A stretch of 64,000 nucleotides of DNA from a bacterium (GTDB lineage Bacteria; Cyanobacteriota; Vampirovibrionia; Gastranaerophilales; Gastranaerophilaceae), in NCBI GenBank assembly GCA_017559905.1, contig JAFYQF010000002.1, forward strand, positions 62,001 to 126,000, read 5' to 3'. Positions within the stretch are counted from its first letter, which is position 1, and each line of letters starts with the position of its first letter. Shown piece after piece: positions 1-9,171 of the stretch. The translations under genes were made by a program, and so were the position numbers. A model generated the notes under the pieces. It had not been told where the DNA came from. It saw nothing but the letters and a program-made list of their open reading frames with translations, and searched no databases.

Positions 1-1
1 C

Positions 2-619
2 AAGGCTGACCGTGACACATTCTTTGAGAAATACGGACTCGATAAAAACAAAAAACTTGTAGCGATATTTCCTGGTTCAAGAAAGTTTGAGCTTGCGCAG
101 TTAATGAATATATTTGTAAAATCTGCAAATATTCTTAAAAACAAACATTCAGACATTCAGTTTGTAATTTCACACGCTCCAAACTTAAGCGATAGCGTTT
201 TTGATAAATACCTAGACAACAAAGATTACAAAATTATAAAAGGTGATAACCAAGCTTTGTTAAGCGTTGCCGACGCCTTAATACTTGCATCAGGGACTGT
301 TGCATTAGAAGCTTCATTATACGAAACACCTATGATTATTGCATATCGTGGACCTTGGATTTTGTATTTAATATATTTACTTGTAAGATGCATTAAAATG
401 GTATCTTTACCAAACATAATTGCAAACAAATTTATCGTTCCAGAAATAATTCAAGGCAAAGTAAATGCAAATAATATTTCATACGAAATTGAAAAAATAT
501 TATATGACAACGAATACAGAAACAATTATGTAAACGAACTTTCTAAAATAAAAGAACTTTTGTCAGAAAAAATTTCATCATTAGAAGTTGCGCAAGAACT
601 AACAAACGCGCTAAATTAA
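2..619 (+). CDS. lpxB: Lipid-A-disaccharide synthase, C-terminal part
   Basis: LpxB joins UDP-2,3-diacylglucosamine to lipid X to form the lipid A disaccharide at the inner face of the inner membrane. The gene enters from the left edge, so its start is outside the window; the frame is open from base 2. Visible family signatures are the 'FPGSRKFEL' donor-binding loop near the beginning, the 'ASGTVALEA' segment and the later 'VSLPNIIANKFIVPE' stretch, which matches the conserved 'SLPNILAG..VVPE' of LpxB. About 205 residues of a usual 380 are present. It supports an LPS-bearing outer membrane together with kdsA and kdsC elsewhere in the window. Confidence 0.93.
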   Translation, partial: KADRDTFFEKYGLDKNKKLVAIFPGSRKFELAQLMNIFVKSANILKNKHSDIQFVISHAPNLSDSVFDKYLDNKDYKIIKGDNQALLSVADALILASGTVALEASLYETPMIIAYRGPWILYLIYLLVRCIKMVSLPNIIANKFIVPEIIQGKVNANNISYEIEKILYDNEYRNNYVNELSKIKELLSEKISSLEVAQELTNALN

Positions 620-698
620 CATAAATTTACCAAACACTACCTAAATACGCAAATTTTAGATAAATTATACGTTTATTAAAACAGGTAGATGTTTTAAT

Positions 699-2366
699 AT
701 GGTAGATTTAATTACGACAAAAGTTAATAGTGCGCAAAACCCGTTTGCTGACTTCAAACATAAACAAGCGAACTATTATTTTGCGACAACAAATCCATAC
801 GGAGCAGATACCTTTGAATCAGAACAAACAAAAGAGAAGAAGCTAGGGAAGAAAATTGCATTATCCGCACTCGGCGTAGGTGTTGGGATATTATTTTTAA
901 TGAGAGGTCTACCTAAAAACGCATACAAAACCATCGACAAATGGATTGAAAACCTTGAAAATAAGCTTTACAAAGCCAGAAAAGATGGCAACGTAGGAAA
1001 AATGGAAGAATTCTACACTTTCTCCGCAAACAAGTTAACTTCATTTATGGAAAAAGCAAAAAGTATCAACAACTTCGTATCCATAAAAGACGTTTCGTTT
1101 GAAAAACTTATGGCAAAAACAAAAGTTACTAAAAAAATCCACAACAAAATCACAGAAATTTACGAATATATAGGAAGAAGAACAGTAAACAAAACATACA
1201 ACAAAACCAAATCAAAAATCTACCACCTATTCCAACATTTCGAAGATTTGGACGACAAACTTTTATTCCAAACAGGAAACAAAAGCAAATCGGTTACAAT
1301 AAACGGAGTGACCAAAACTGTCGAAGAATGGCTAAACGAAGTTGAAGACAAAAAGACATTCATTAGAAGAACTTGGAACTCCGCTTTTGGTCAACACGCA
1401 AGAGATGCTAGATTTACGCAGATGCAAGATGCTGTAAAACACATTTCTGAAGATGTTTGGAATGCAACATTAGGCAATCTAGACAACCTAACCAAACGGG
1501 ATTTATATGAAACATTTATCGCAGAAGAAAAACTTGCAGGTAGCAAACTTAAAATTATGAACAGTGCAAAACAACACCAATTTGCTATCACTCGTGACAT
1601 TGACGATATTTACAACAGTTCGGCAGACATAATTAGAAACATAACTTCTTTCGTCAACCCAAAAGACAAAGCATCACGTGAAATTATAAAAGAATTACGT
1701 CTAAAACTTTCTGATTACAAAAAACTTGCAGGACCAGAAGAAAAGACAAAACGAATTGAGCTTCACGATGAAATTAACAAGCTACTTTCATCACTATCAA
1801 AAACAATTACCGAAAACAAAAAAATCTACAAATACGATGACAATACAATTGAACACATGGTTGTTAATATTAAAGATATTGGGAAAATCCTTGGTGAAGA
1901 CGGAAAAGGTGCAATCCAAGAGATTTTAACAATATACAAACATCTTCTTCCAAAAGAAGATTACCTGAAATTAAAAGAAGTAGCTATCAAAACAGCACAC
2001 TCAATTGATGATGCGGTTAGCAAAGAAACGGATAGTTTCTTCGACATGAAACGTGATTTAAAACTAGGTTCAGCTCCAACAGATATCTTGTCAATATTAG
2101 CCGCAGTAGGCGCAATCGGAGTAGGACTAAAGACTGCAGAAAACAAAGACCAACAATATTCCGTACTTCTTAAAGCCGGAATTCCAGCATTGGGCGCAAT
2201 CGCAACTTCATTATATTTTTCTGCAAGTTTAGTATCTGGCGGCAGAGCAATGTTATATGGTGGTATTTCTGGTTTAATAATAAGCAAAATTGGCTCAATA
2301 TTAGATGATTACAGAAAAAAACATTTTCCAGTAAATCCTCAAGCACAAAGCCCTCAACAGGCTTAA
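699..2366 (+). CDS. Unknown protein with membrane segments at both ends
   Basis: I do not recognise a family. The 555-residue product has a hydrophobic segment at about residues 50-65, a long charged and probably helical middle rich in Lys, Glu and Asn (about 70-450), and two hydrophobic Gly/Ala-rich segments near 465-530, ending in a Pro/Gln-rich tail. This layout recurs in other unknown proteins of the window (9172, 10199, 57633). An 'aggt' about 14 bases before the ATG is a weak ribosome site. It is probably a lineage-specific membrane protein; no catalytic motif is evident. Confidence 0.75.
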   Translation: MVDLITTKVNSAQNPFADFKHKQANYYFATTNPYGADTFESEQTKEKKLGKKIALSALGVGVGILFLMRGLPKNAYKTIDKWIENLENKLYKARKDGNVGKMEEFYTFSANKLTSFMEKAKSINNFVSIKDVSFEKLMAKTKVTKKIHNKITEIYEYIGRRTVNKTYNKTKSKIYHLFQHFEDLDDKLLFQTGNKSKSVTINGVTKTVEEWLNEVEDKKTFIRRTWNSAFGQHARDARFTQMQDAVKHISEDVWNATLGNLDNLTKRDLYETFIAEEKLAGSKLKIMNSAKQHQFAITRDIDDIYNSSADIIRNITSFVNPKDKASREIIKELRLKLSDYKKLAGPEEKTKRIELHDEINKLLSSLSKTITENKKIYKYDDNTIEHMVVNIKDIGKILGEDGKGAIQEILTIYKHLLPKEDYLKLKEVAIKTAHSIDDAVSKETDSFFDMKRDLKLGSAPTDILSILAAVGAIGVGLKTAENKDQQYSVLLKAGIPALGAIATSLYFSASLVSGGRAMLYGGISGLIISKIGSILDDYRKKHFPVNPQAQSPQQA

Positions 2367-2367
2367 G

Positions 2368-2477
2368 CTTTCACAATTGTTAAAAAAAGTTAAGTAAAAA
2401 ACACAAAAAACGGCAAAATTTATTTTATTATAATTTTTAAGTACTAAAATTATAACGACCCCAAAAAATTGTGAAAG
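2368..2477 (+). promoter_or_regulatory. Inverted repeat that can mask a ribosome binding site; internal -10 box
   Basis: CTTTCACAATT at 2368-2378 is the exact reverse complement of AATTGTGAAAG at 2467-2477, 11 bp per arm. The right arm includes most of the GAAAGG ribosome site of the gene starting at 2486. In a read-through transcript from the upstream gene, pairing would hide that site. A TATAAT at 2429-2434 lies between the arms, so a transcript starting there would lack the left arm. Regulation is inferred from the geometry only. Confidence 0.4.
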
Positions 2478-2485
2478 GAAATAAA

Positions 2486-3433
2486 ATGGCAGCAATAATC
2501 AAACACGGTGTAAGTCTTCTTGAAAAAGGTGGTAGACATACATTTAAACTTAAAGGCAAAGCGTTAACTGCGTCACTACCTCAAATGAAAGATTTAGACA
2601 GGCCAGTATTAGAAGTTAGAATCAACGGTCGTGGAAAAGAAGGTTCTGCTTACGGCGTTAAACTATACACTGGAGGCAATGAAGACCCTGATTTAACTTT
2701 ATTTGGCAGAGTAGATTACAGAGGCAAAAGTCCAATTCTACAACTACGTGGTGATTATATGGAAGGCAAGGATTTTGCTGGGGGCTTCATTACAATAAAT
2801 ACTGGAGCTGAAGCAAACTACAGCAACACTGTTAATAAAAACAAAGATAGAATTCACTGGATGTCACGTTCTGAAGCTTTGAACGCAGAAATTTATGCAA
2901 ACACAGATGCACTAAAAAAAATAACAACACTATTGAACAAACTTGGACTGAACTTTGATTTAGAAGAAGAACTTACATCTGCATTTACAAACATGAACGA
3001 ATTTAACATCAAACTTGCTGAAGAACTAAACAAACTGAATCCTTTCAGATTAGAACCTTTGAAAAAAACTGCCAATGTTCAAAATGCATCTAACTCAATC
3101 AATGCAACAGTTAAAGAAGAAATAAAAATTAACCCATACGATTACTTTAAAGAAGATAAACCAACTCCTGCAAATACTAATAAGCAAGTCCTTAACCCGC
3201 TTAATAAACATCAGTTAATTGAAAACAAAAAACAACAAATTGCACAAATTGATTTAAACATAAAAACTCTTGAAGATAAGCTCACCACTGCAGAAAAAGA
3301 ATTTAAAGATGCAAAAGTTGGCGGAGATGCAATTACTAAAGCATCTAAAATCAAAATGATTAAAGAACAGCTTGAAACTACAAAACAAAGAAAAACTATT
3401 TACGAAAGAGAATTAGCAAATTTAAAAATATAA
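2486..3433 (+). CDS. Unknown protein with C-terminal coiled coil
   Basis: No family is recognised. I choose the ATG at 2486 because GAAAGG lies 6-8 bases before it; a GTG five codons upstream would place the ribosome site inside the gene. The 315-residue product starts with a compact, probably beta-rich region (about 1-110, with many Gly and short charged strands), then a helical region, a Pro/Asn-rich linker near 200-225, and a Lys/Glu/Gln-rich coiled coil over the last 70 residues. No signal peptide or membrane segment is seen, so it is probably cytoplasmic. Confidence 0.75.
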   Translation: MAAIIKHGVSLLEKGGRHTFKLKGKALTASLPQMKDLDRPVLEVRINGRGKEGSAYGVKLYTGGNEDPDLTLFGRVDYRGKSPILQLRGDYMEGKDFAGGFITINTGAEANYSNTVNKNKDRIHWMSRSEALNAEIYANTDALKKITTLLNKLGLNFDLEEELTSAFTNMNEFNIKLAEELNKLNPFRLEPLKKTANVQNASNSINATVKEEIKINPYDYFKEDKPTPANTNKQVLNPLNKHQLIENKKQQIAQIDLNIKTLEDKLTTAEKEFKDAKVGGDAITKASKIKMIKEQLETTKQRKTIYERELANLKI

Positions 3434-3440
3434 AAAATTC

Positions 3441-3468
3441 GGCGGATTTCCAATAATCCGCCTTTTTT
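3441..3468 (+). terminator. Rho-independent terminator
   Basis: GGCGGATT (3441-3448) pairs with AATCCGCC (3455-3462) across a 6-base loop and is followed by six T residues. It lies directly after the gene ending at 3433. Confidence 0.9.
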
Positions 3469-3502
3469 AATACAAATGTAGTATCAAAAAAGCCTTTATT
3501 TT

Positions 3503-3511
3503 TGCTATAAT
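3503..3511 (+). promoter_or_regulatory. Extended -10 promoter for dgt
   Basis: TGCTATAAT is a full extended -10 element 33 bases before the dgt start, just after the upstream terminator. No convincing -35 hexamer is seen, as is usual with extended -10 promoters. The predicted leader is about 27 bases. Confidence 0.5.
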
Positions 3512-3544
3512 TCAGGCAACAATGCAGAAGAATAGAGAAAGATT

Positions 3545-4570
3545 ATGACATTAACCGAAAATATCAGAGAAAAACTTGAAGAAAGAGAAATCCAAACCTT
3601 GAGCGAATTTGCGACAAAAAGCAAATATTCTAAAGGGAGAAAAATTCAAGAAGAAGAATGTGTTTTAAGAACAAGATTTCAAAGAGACAGGGACAGAATC
3701 ATACATTCAAAAGCGTTTAGAAGACTAAAGCACAAAACTCAAGTATTTCTATCACCATTTGATGACCATTTCCGCACACGATTAACGCATACACTGGAAG
3801 TGGCACAAATTGCAAGAACTATTGCCAGAGCCTTGAACTTGAACGAAGATTTGACAGAAGCTATCGCACTAGGACACGATTTGGGTCACACACCTTTTGG
3901 ACACTGCGGGGAAGGAGTTCTAAATGAACTTGTAAAAGGTGGTTTTCACCACAACATACAAAGCGTTAGAGTAGTAGAAATTTTAGAAAGGCTAAACCTT
4001 TGTGCAGAAACTATTGATGGGATTATGACCCACACTTGGGGCTTTGAACCCAAAACTCCAGAAGCACAAATAGTTCAACTCGCGGACAAAACAGCTTACA
4101 TAAATCACGACATCGAAGATTCTATACGTGCAGGCATTATTTCAGAAAGCGACTTACCAAAAGAATGCATAAAATATTTTTCATCAAACCAAAGTCAAAG
4201 ATTAAACAAAATGATTACAGAAATCATTAAAAACTCTATAGACAAACCAATAGTATCTATGGGTGAAGAAGCTTGGGGCTACACAACAGAACTCCGCAAA
4301 TGGATGTTTAACAATGTCTACATGGATTCACCTGCAAAACTTGAAGAAGACAAAGCTAGAAATGTTGTAAAAGAATTATTTTATTTTTACTGCGATAAAT
4401 TAAAAAACATTTGCGAAGAACACAGAATAGAAAGAATAGCGACAGACTACATTTCTGGAATGACAGACCGCTATGCGATTGAAAAATACAAAGAAAACTT
4501 TATTCCAACAGGTTTCCAATCTAGCGCAAAAGATGATTATCTCTACAGATTGGCAAATATTATCGAATAA
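3545..4570 (+). CDS. dgt: Deoxyguanosinetriphosphate triphosphohydrolase-like protein
   Basis: This is an HD-domain dNTPase that splits dGTP into deoxyguanosine and tripolyphosphate. The metal site is visible: His in 'RLTHTLEVAQ', the His-Asp pair in 'ALGHDLGHTPFGH' and the later Asp in 'QLADKTAYINHD'. The N-terminal 'SKAFRRLKHKTQVF' is also typical. At 341 residues it is the short type 2 dGTPase, found in cyanobacteria and many other bacteria, rather than the longer E. coli type. It is transcribed alone, between an extended -10 promoter and two terminator hairpins. Confidence 0.93.
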   Translation: MTLTENIREKLEEREIQTLSEFATKSKYSKGRKIQEEECVLRTRFQRDRDRIIHSKAFRRLKHKTQVFLSPFDDHFRTRLTHTLEVAQIARTIARALNLNEDLTEAIALGHDLGHTPFGHCGEGVLNELVKGGFHHNIQSVRVVEILERLNLCAETIDGIMTHTWGFEPKTPEAQIVQLADKTAYINHDIEDSIRAGIISESDLPKECIKYFSSNQSQRLNKMITEIIKNSIDKPIVSMGEEAWGYTTELRKWMFNNVYMDSPAKLEEDKARNVVKELFYFYCDKLKNICEEHRIERIATDYISGMTDRYAIEKYKENFIPTGFQSSAKDDYLYRLANIIE

Positions 4571-4604
4571 TTCTCCAACTGGGGAATAGCCCACTTTAAA
4601 AAAA

Positions 4605-4641
4605 CTCCCTTATTGTCTAATTGGCAACAAGGGAGCTTTTT
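4605..4641 (+). terminator. Terminator after dgt
   Basis: CTCCCTT (4605-4611) pairs with AAGGGAG (4629-4635), extended inward with one wobble pair, and CTTTTTC follows. Confidence 0.85.
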
Positions 4642-4694
4642 CGTTTAATATAATCATTAAATCTTTTTCATACTTCCAGCTATTCTTAATTCCT

Positions 4695-4717
4695 CGGAGT
4701 CATTTGACTCCGTTTTT
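4695..4717 (+). terminator. Second hairpin terminator
   Basis: CGGAGTC (4695-4701) and GACTCCG (4706-4712) form a 7-bp stem with a 4-base loop, followed by TTTTTA. It may back up the dgt terminator or end an unseen short transcript. Confidence 0.65.
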
Positions 4718-4799
4718 ATTTTGCACAGCCCAAATATTACCCTAACAAATAACTACCTGACTAATTTAATATTTTGTTTAAAATTTTAATATAATTTGT

Positions 4800-5720
4800 A
4801 TGAAAGAATTTTTAACCACACCAATTTCAAAAAACGTATCAAGAATTGCACTTTTATCATTCGTAATTCTTTGTTCGATACTTTTCATTTATAGAATATC
4901 AACCTACACCTATCTAACAGTCGAATTTAATGACGCACGACCTGTTCGCAACAAAATCCCTGTATACTACAAGGGTTATAGGATAGGAAAAGTTGAGAAA
5001 ATCAAACCTAGTCACGATTTTCAATCCACAAAAGTTACGTTAGTTTTATATCCTAAACACTTAAAACTACCTAACAACACAACTGCTCTTCTTACTAGAG
5101 AAAAAAGAGGAGATAGATTTGAGACAGACTTTATAAATTTAATTTACCCCGAAAACCCGTCTAATATAAATTTAAAAGACGGCGACAACATACTTGGAAT
5201 TACAACAGTCGACATAGAAAGCTTCTTTTCAGAAAAAGCAATTAGCGGAGAGTTAGACGCAATTACCCACAATGCGAACACTCTGTTAGAAGAACTTCAA
5301 ACAACAAGCCAAGCTCTAACATTGTTAATGAGCATCCTACAAGACACAGTAAACGAAAACCGACCATCAATAAAAATAATAACAAGCAATTTGGCAGAAA
5401 TGTCTAACCAATTTAGAATTTTTGCTACCAAATTAAACAGCTCTATAAATGAAAAAGAGCTTCAATCTACATTTGGCAACTTCAACAAAACCTCTGAAAA
5501 TTTTGAAAAGACATCGGACAACCTAAACTCCATAACAGAAAACATCAATAATAAAAACCAACAAATCTCTAAAACTTTAACTAATGTTGAAAAAGTTGCT
5601 AACGACGTTGCTATAATTACAACAGGTTTAAAAAACACGATGTCAAAAAACTTTGCAGGATTCCGATTACTTTTCGGGAAACCAATAAAACAAATTAATT
5701 GCAAAGATATTTGCGACTAA
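4800..5720 (+). CDS. MCE/MlaD-family lipid transport substrate-binding protein
   Basis: MCE proteins are the periplasmic lipid-carrying subunits of Mla-type ABC transporters, which move phospholipids between the membranes. The 306-residue product has one N-terminal membrane anchor (about 15-32) and then the MCE fold, including 'VYYKGYRIGKVEKIK', typical of 'VxYxGVxVGxVxxI'. A Ser/Thr/Asn-rich coiled coil fills the C-terminal half. No ATPase or permease gene lies beside it. TATAAT at 4790-4795 is only 4 bases before the ATG and no ribosome site is seen, so the mRNA may be leaderless. It converges with, and overlaps by 4 bases, the TPR gene on the other strand. Confidence 0.85.
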   Translation: MKEFLTTPISKNVSRIALLSFVILCSILFIYRISTYTYLTVEFNDARPVRNKIPVYYKGYRIGKVEKIKPSHDFQSTKVTLVLYPKHLKLPNNTTALLTREKRGDRFETDFINLIYPENPSNINLKDGDNILGITTVDIESFFSEKAISGELDAITHNANTLLEELQTTSQALTLLMSILQDTVNENRPSIKIITSNLAEMSNQFRIFATKLNSSINEKELQSTFGNFNKTSENFEKTSDNLNSITENINNKNQQISKTLTNVEKVANDVAIITTGLKNTMSKNFAGFRLLFGKPIKQINCKDICD

Positions 5721-6832
5721 TTACGTAGTTTTTCAGCTTCTTCATAACAGAAATTAGCCTCTTTAATTTTGTTCATTTCTAACAAAATATCGCCTTTAAT
5801 TTTATAATTATCAAAATTTTTCTGACGTAAGAGCGCCAAATTTATATATTTTAATGCCGTATTTAAATCATATAAACCGCAATACATTAAACAACGCCAA
5901 TAATCATAATTATCAAACTCTTGATTTTTATCTAAATCTTCCGCCTTATTAAGCAACTCTAAACCATCATCATACTCACGAAGTTTCCAGCTTGAAATTG
6001 CCTTATAATAATACGCATACGCAGATTTTTTGATTATTAACATTCTATTTGTAATATCATAACACTTTTTATATTCTTCCTGTTCCCAATAATAATCCGC
6101 CAAATATCTATAACTCCAAGCGCTCAATCGCTTGTCATTTTTGGCAAGATCAAAAAGAATTTCCAAAGCTTCATCTTCTTTTCCGACACTAATCAAGTAT
6201 TCTGCCATATCACTACGCAAAACACTTCTAAATGGTAGCGAAATCAAAGAATCTACTAACAAATGTATTGCTAATACAAAAAAATTACTATCAAATTGGG
6301 TTTTGTACTTCCAAGAAGATTTAATCGCATCAAAAAATGCCTTATACGCCAAATCATACTTCCAATGACCTGCATAAACATACGCTTTTCGAAACAAATA
6401 CCCAGCATTATCATTGTCAATATTCAAATACATAGTTTCATATTTATCACGCTCAATATTGTCGGATTTATTGGCAGCTGCGCAGATTAACTCATAAATC
6501 GCTAAATAGTAATCTTTTCCTGCTAAAGCCAATGCTTTTTTAAAATATTTTTCTGCTTTAACATAATTACCGTGATTTTCACGCAACAAAATACCCATAA
6601 TAAAATAAGAATATGCATAATTTTTATCGTACCAAATTGCTTGCCTTGCAAACTTCATAGCATTTTTGTAATTGCATCTGGCACTGTAAGCAGTAGCTAA
6701 AAACGCATAATTTTGCGCAGTAGCTTCCCCCTTTTTAATTTTCCACTTCAAGTATGGAATAACTAAAAAAGAAGACCAATACCCTATAAAAATCTTCGAA
6801 TCCTTATAATCTATGTAAATATTGTCGTACAT
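5717..6832 (-). CDS. Tetratricopeptide repeat protein
   Basis: The 371-residue product consists of successive TPR-like helix pairs, for example 'ALELLFDLAKND', 'SYRYLADYYWEQEEY' and 'DNYKIKGDILLEMNKIKEANFCYEEAEK', so it is probably a protein-protein interaction scaffold. There is no signal peptide. An ATG ten codons further upstream is possible, but AGGAAGG sits 6 bases before the ATG at 6832, so I use that. The partner is unknown. Confidence 0.82.
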   Translation of the reverse strand: MYDNIYIDYKDSKIFIGYWSSFLVIPYLKWKIKKGEATAQNYAFLATAYSARCNYKNAMKFARQAIWYDKNYAYSYFIMGILLRENHGNYVKAEKYFKKALALAGKDYYLAIYELICAAANKSDNIERDKYETMYLNIDNDNAGYLFRKAYVYAGHWKYDLAYKAFFDAIKSSWKYKTQFDSNFFVLAIHLLVDSLISLPFRSVLRSDMAEYLISVGKEDEALEILFDLAKNDKRLSAWSYRYLADYYWEQEEYKKCYDITNRMLIIKKSAYAYYYKAISSWKLREYDDGLELLNKAEDLDKNQEFDNYDYWRCLMYCGLYDLNTALKYINLALLRQKNFDNYKIKGDILLEMNKIKEANFCYEEAEKLRN

Positions 6833-6903
6833 TCTAACCTTCCTATTCCCTAATACGGTCACAAGAATTCAAAACTTCAATTATTTTTACAATAATTTAC
6901 ACA

Positions 6904-7182
6904 CTAAACCATCTCAAGATTTGTTAACGAAAAAGATGCCAAAACATTCTTGATTTCAGCAGAAACAAACTTGAATTTAAGAGTTTGCGCAGGAAATTTT
7001 TTATATAAATAAGACGAAGTCAAAACCAAAACTTTAACAGCATCGAACAAATTCATACCGCTCAAATCAAGTCCTGAATTATCAACCTCAACTTTTTTTA
7101 GCTTTTTCTTAATTTCTTCTGCCGCAAGAATTGGGTTAGAAGAAACTGGACATATAAATTTTTTTAAATTTGTATTACTCAT
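6904..7182 (-). CDS. Small unknown protein
   Basis: This is a 92-residue product of unrecognised family. It has a conserved-looking N-terminal 'KFICPVSSNPI' followed by a helical, charged region and no membrane segment. TGGGGAT lies 5 bases before the ATG. It is followed on the same strand by the TPR gene at 6832 after about 70 bases, so the two may be cotranscribed. Confidence 0.65.
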   Translation of the reverse strand: MSNTNLKKFICPVSSNPILAAEEIKKKLKKVEVDNSGLDLSGMNLFDAVKVLVLTSSYLYKKFPAQTLKFKFVSAEIKNVLASFSLTNLEMV

Positions 7183-7251
7183 AAATCCCCAAACGGCAAA
7201 AAATAAATATATTTTAAGATTTGGTATAAATTTAGTACAATTATATGATTT

Positions 7252-7272
7252 TCCTGTATAATTAAAACAGGA
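7252..7272 (+). promoter_or_regulatory. -10 box inside a 6-bp inverted repeat, upstream of kdsC
   Basis: TCCTGT (7252-7257) and ACAGGA (7267-7272) flank and partly include TATAAT at 7257-7262. This is the arrangement expected for an operator over a -10 box. It is the likely promoter of the kdsC-queD-uppP unit, giving a leader of about 70 bases. The -35 match is poor. Confidence 0.45.
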
Positions 7273-7341
7273 GTTGAAATATACTCATTTATTGGATTAG
7301 ACCGACTTAACGATATATTAGAGTTAGGAGTAGTTTAAAAT

Positions 7342-7830
7342 ATGAACGAACTTGAGTTGAGAGCTTCAAAAATAAAACTTGTAGCCTTTGATGTCGATGG
7401 TGTAATGACAGACGGCAGTATCACTTATGATGAAAACGGTATAGAATACAAAACCTTCAACGCAAAAGACGGACAAGGGATTACAAACCTAAAAAAAGCA
7501 GGAATCATCACTGCGATTATAACAGCACGCAACAACGGCACAGTTCAACATAGAGCTGAAAATTTAAAGTTTGATGAAATCCATCAAGGTTCAAAAAACA
7601 AACTTGAAACTCTTAATCAAATAATGCAAAAACACAGTTTTTCAATGGATGAAGTTGCGTATATGGGAGATGATTTGCCTGATATTTGCATTCTTGAAAA
7701 AGCAGGGCTTGCAGGATGCCCAAACGATGCAGTTGATGAGGTCAAAGCCATTGCAAAATTCATCTCAACTAAAAACGGCGGTAGAGGAGCAGTTAGGGAA
7801 TTCTGTGACTTTATAATCAAAAACAAGTAG
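7342..7830 (+). CDS. kdsC: 3-deoxy-D-manno-octulosonate 8-phosphate phosphatase (HAD IIIA)
   Basis: KdsC removes the phosphate from Kdo-8-phosphate, the step after KdsA in making Kdo for the LPS core. The 162-residue HAD protein shows the nucleophile motif 'FDVDGVMTDG', the motif II Thr region 'AIITARN', the Lys near 'GSKNKLETL' and the metal-binding 'YMGDDLPDICIL'. It is a capless C0-type HAD of normal length. TAGGAGTAG provides the ribosome site. It begins a unit with queD and uppP; kdsA is about 41 kb away. Confidence 0.9.
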   Translation: MNELELRASKIKLVAFDVDGVMTDGSITYDENGIEYKTFNAKDGQGITNLKKAGIITAIITARNNGTVQHRAENLKFDEIHQGSKNKLETLNQIMQKHSFSMDEVAYMGDDLPDICILEKAGLAGCPNDAVDEVKAIAKFISTKNGGRGAVREFCDFIIKNK

Positions 7831-7859
7831 ATTTAATAATAAAAGATAAGGGGATAATT

Positions 7860-8225
7860 ATGTACGAAATAAAAACACAAGCATTTTTTTCAGCTGCACA
7901 TCACCTTTTGAATTACGAAGGAGAATGTGAAAACCAACACGGACACAACTGGATGGTAGAAGCTTTTGTAAAAGGTGAATCTTTAGACAAAAGCAACATT
8001 CTAATTGATTACAAAGTTCTAAAGCGTGAATTGAACGAAGTTTTAGACATGCTTGATCACAAAGATATCAACGAAATTCCAGAATTCAAAAACGAAAGCC
8101 CATCTTCAGAGATGATAGCTGCATTTATTTATACAAAATTGAAAGAAAGAATTGTTCAATTGAGTAAAATTTCAGTTTGGGAAACTCAAACATCATGCGC
8201 TAGCTATTATGAAGAGGACCAATAA
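7860..8225 (+). CDS. queD: 6-carboxytetrahydropterin synthase QueD
   Basis: QueD converts dihydroneopterin triphosphate to 6-carboxytetrahydropterin, the second step of queuosine (preQ0) synthesis. The zinc ligands are visible as 'SAAHHLL' and 'NQHGHNW'; the catalytic Cys lies in 'YEGECENQHGH', and 'LDHKDINEI' and 'SVWET' are typical. The 121-residue length is usual. An AAGGGG-type ribosome site precedes the ATG. queC, for a later step of the pathway, is at 55060; queE is not in the window. Confidence 0.93.
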   Translation: MYEIKTQAFFSAAHHLLNYEGECENQHGHNWMVEAFVKGESLDKSNILIDYKVLKRELNEVLDMLDHKDINEIPEFKNESPSSEMIAAFIYTKLKERIVQLSKISVWETQTSCASYYEEDQ

Positions 8226-8228
8226 GCA

Positions 8229-9074
8229 ATGAATTTAATACAAGCAATATTAATGGGGATTGTGCAAGGTTTGAGCGAATTCTTGCCTATATCAAGTTCT
8301 GCACATCTTGTATTCACGTCAAATTTTTACAAGGTATTCAAGGGTATCGAAATTATACAACACTCTAACGAAGAAGTATTTTTCGATATCATGGTTCATT
8401 TAGGAACTTTAATTGCCGTTTTGATATTTTTCAGAAAAGAGATTTGGCAGATTATCGTTGCATTATGGCATGCAATAAAAACAAAAAACTTTAACAACAC
8501 AGACGCAAAACTTGGACTTTACATAATAACAGGTACTTTTTTAACAGTTCTACTTGCGCTCCCATTCAATAAAATTGCTGAAAAACTTGTATACACGCCA
8601 TCAATTGTAGGAATACTGCTTTTTATAACAGGATTTGTACTTTTAGGTAGCGAATACATGTCAAAACATTTTGTTGCAAAAAAAGAAAATGTAGATTTCA
8701 AAACATCTGTATTAATTGGCTTGGCTCAAGGACTTGCGGCATTACCTGGGTTTTCCAGATCAGGATGGACTATTGCAACTGGTCTGTTCTTCGGATTAGA
8801 CAGAACAACGGCAGCAAGATACTCTTTTCTTTTAAGTATCCCTATTATATTAGGCGCATCAATGATTTACCCAATTATAGAGATAGACATTCAAGAAGCT
8901 TTGACTTATAATTGGACTGCAATAATCATAGGAACAGTTGTTTCAGGGATTGTAGGATATTTGTGTATCAAATATTTTATGAAATTTATTTCAAAATTTT
9001 CACTTGCAATATTTGGCTGGTACTGCATATTAGCAGGGATTGGCACATTTATATTCTTTAGATTTTACGGTTAA
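8229..9074 (+). CDS. uppP: Undecaprenyl-diphosphatase UppP/BacA
   Basis: UppP dephosphorylates undecaprenyl pyrophosphate, recycling the lipid carrier for peptidoglycan and O-antigen. The 281-residue polytopic protein shows both signature motifs: 'QGLSEFLPISSSAHL' near the N terminus and 'LPGFSRSGWT' around residue 175. It begins 3 bases after queD stops, so it is translated from the same mRNA. Confidence 0.95.
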   Translation: MNLIQAILMGIVQGLSEFLPISSSAHLVFTSNFYKVFKGIEIIQHSNEEVFFDIMVHLGTLIAVLIFFRKEIWQIIVALWHAIKTKNFNNTDAKLGLYIITGTFLTVLLALPFNKIAEKLVYTPSIVGILLFITGFVLLGSEYMSKHFVAKKENVDFKTSVLIGLAQGLAALPGFSRSGWTIATGLFFGLDRTTAARYSFLLSIPIILGASMIYPIIEIDIQEALTYNWTAIIIGTVVSGIVGYLCIKYFMKFISKFSLAIFGWYCILAGIGTFIFFRFYG

Positions 9075-9171
9075 AATTTTTGTAAAAAAATGTAAAATCT
9101 AAAACTAGAAACTAACAAAATATTTCTTTCAGGAATGTTAATATGACTGCATAAGATATTGTGGAGTAATA

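Noticed and set aside
2368-2477. Rex half-sites (TTCACAA / TTGTGAA) upstream of the gene at 2486
   Set aside because: The halves are about 90 bases apart, far from the 4-base spacing of a Rex site; an RNA pairing explains them better.
4571-4799. tRNA or other RNA gene between dgt and the MCE gene
   Set aside because: Two terminator hairpins explain the structure; no cloverleaf or TTCAANTCC element was found here or in other gaps.
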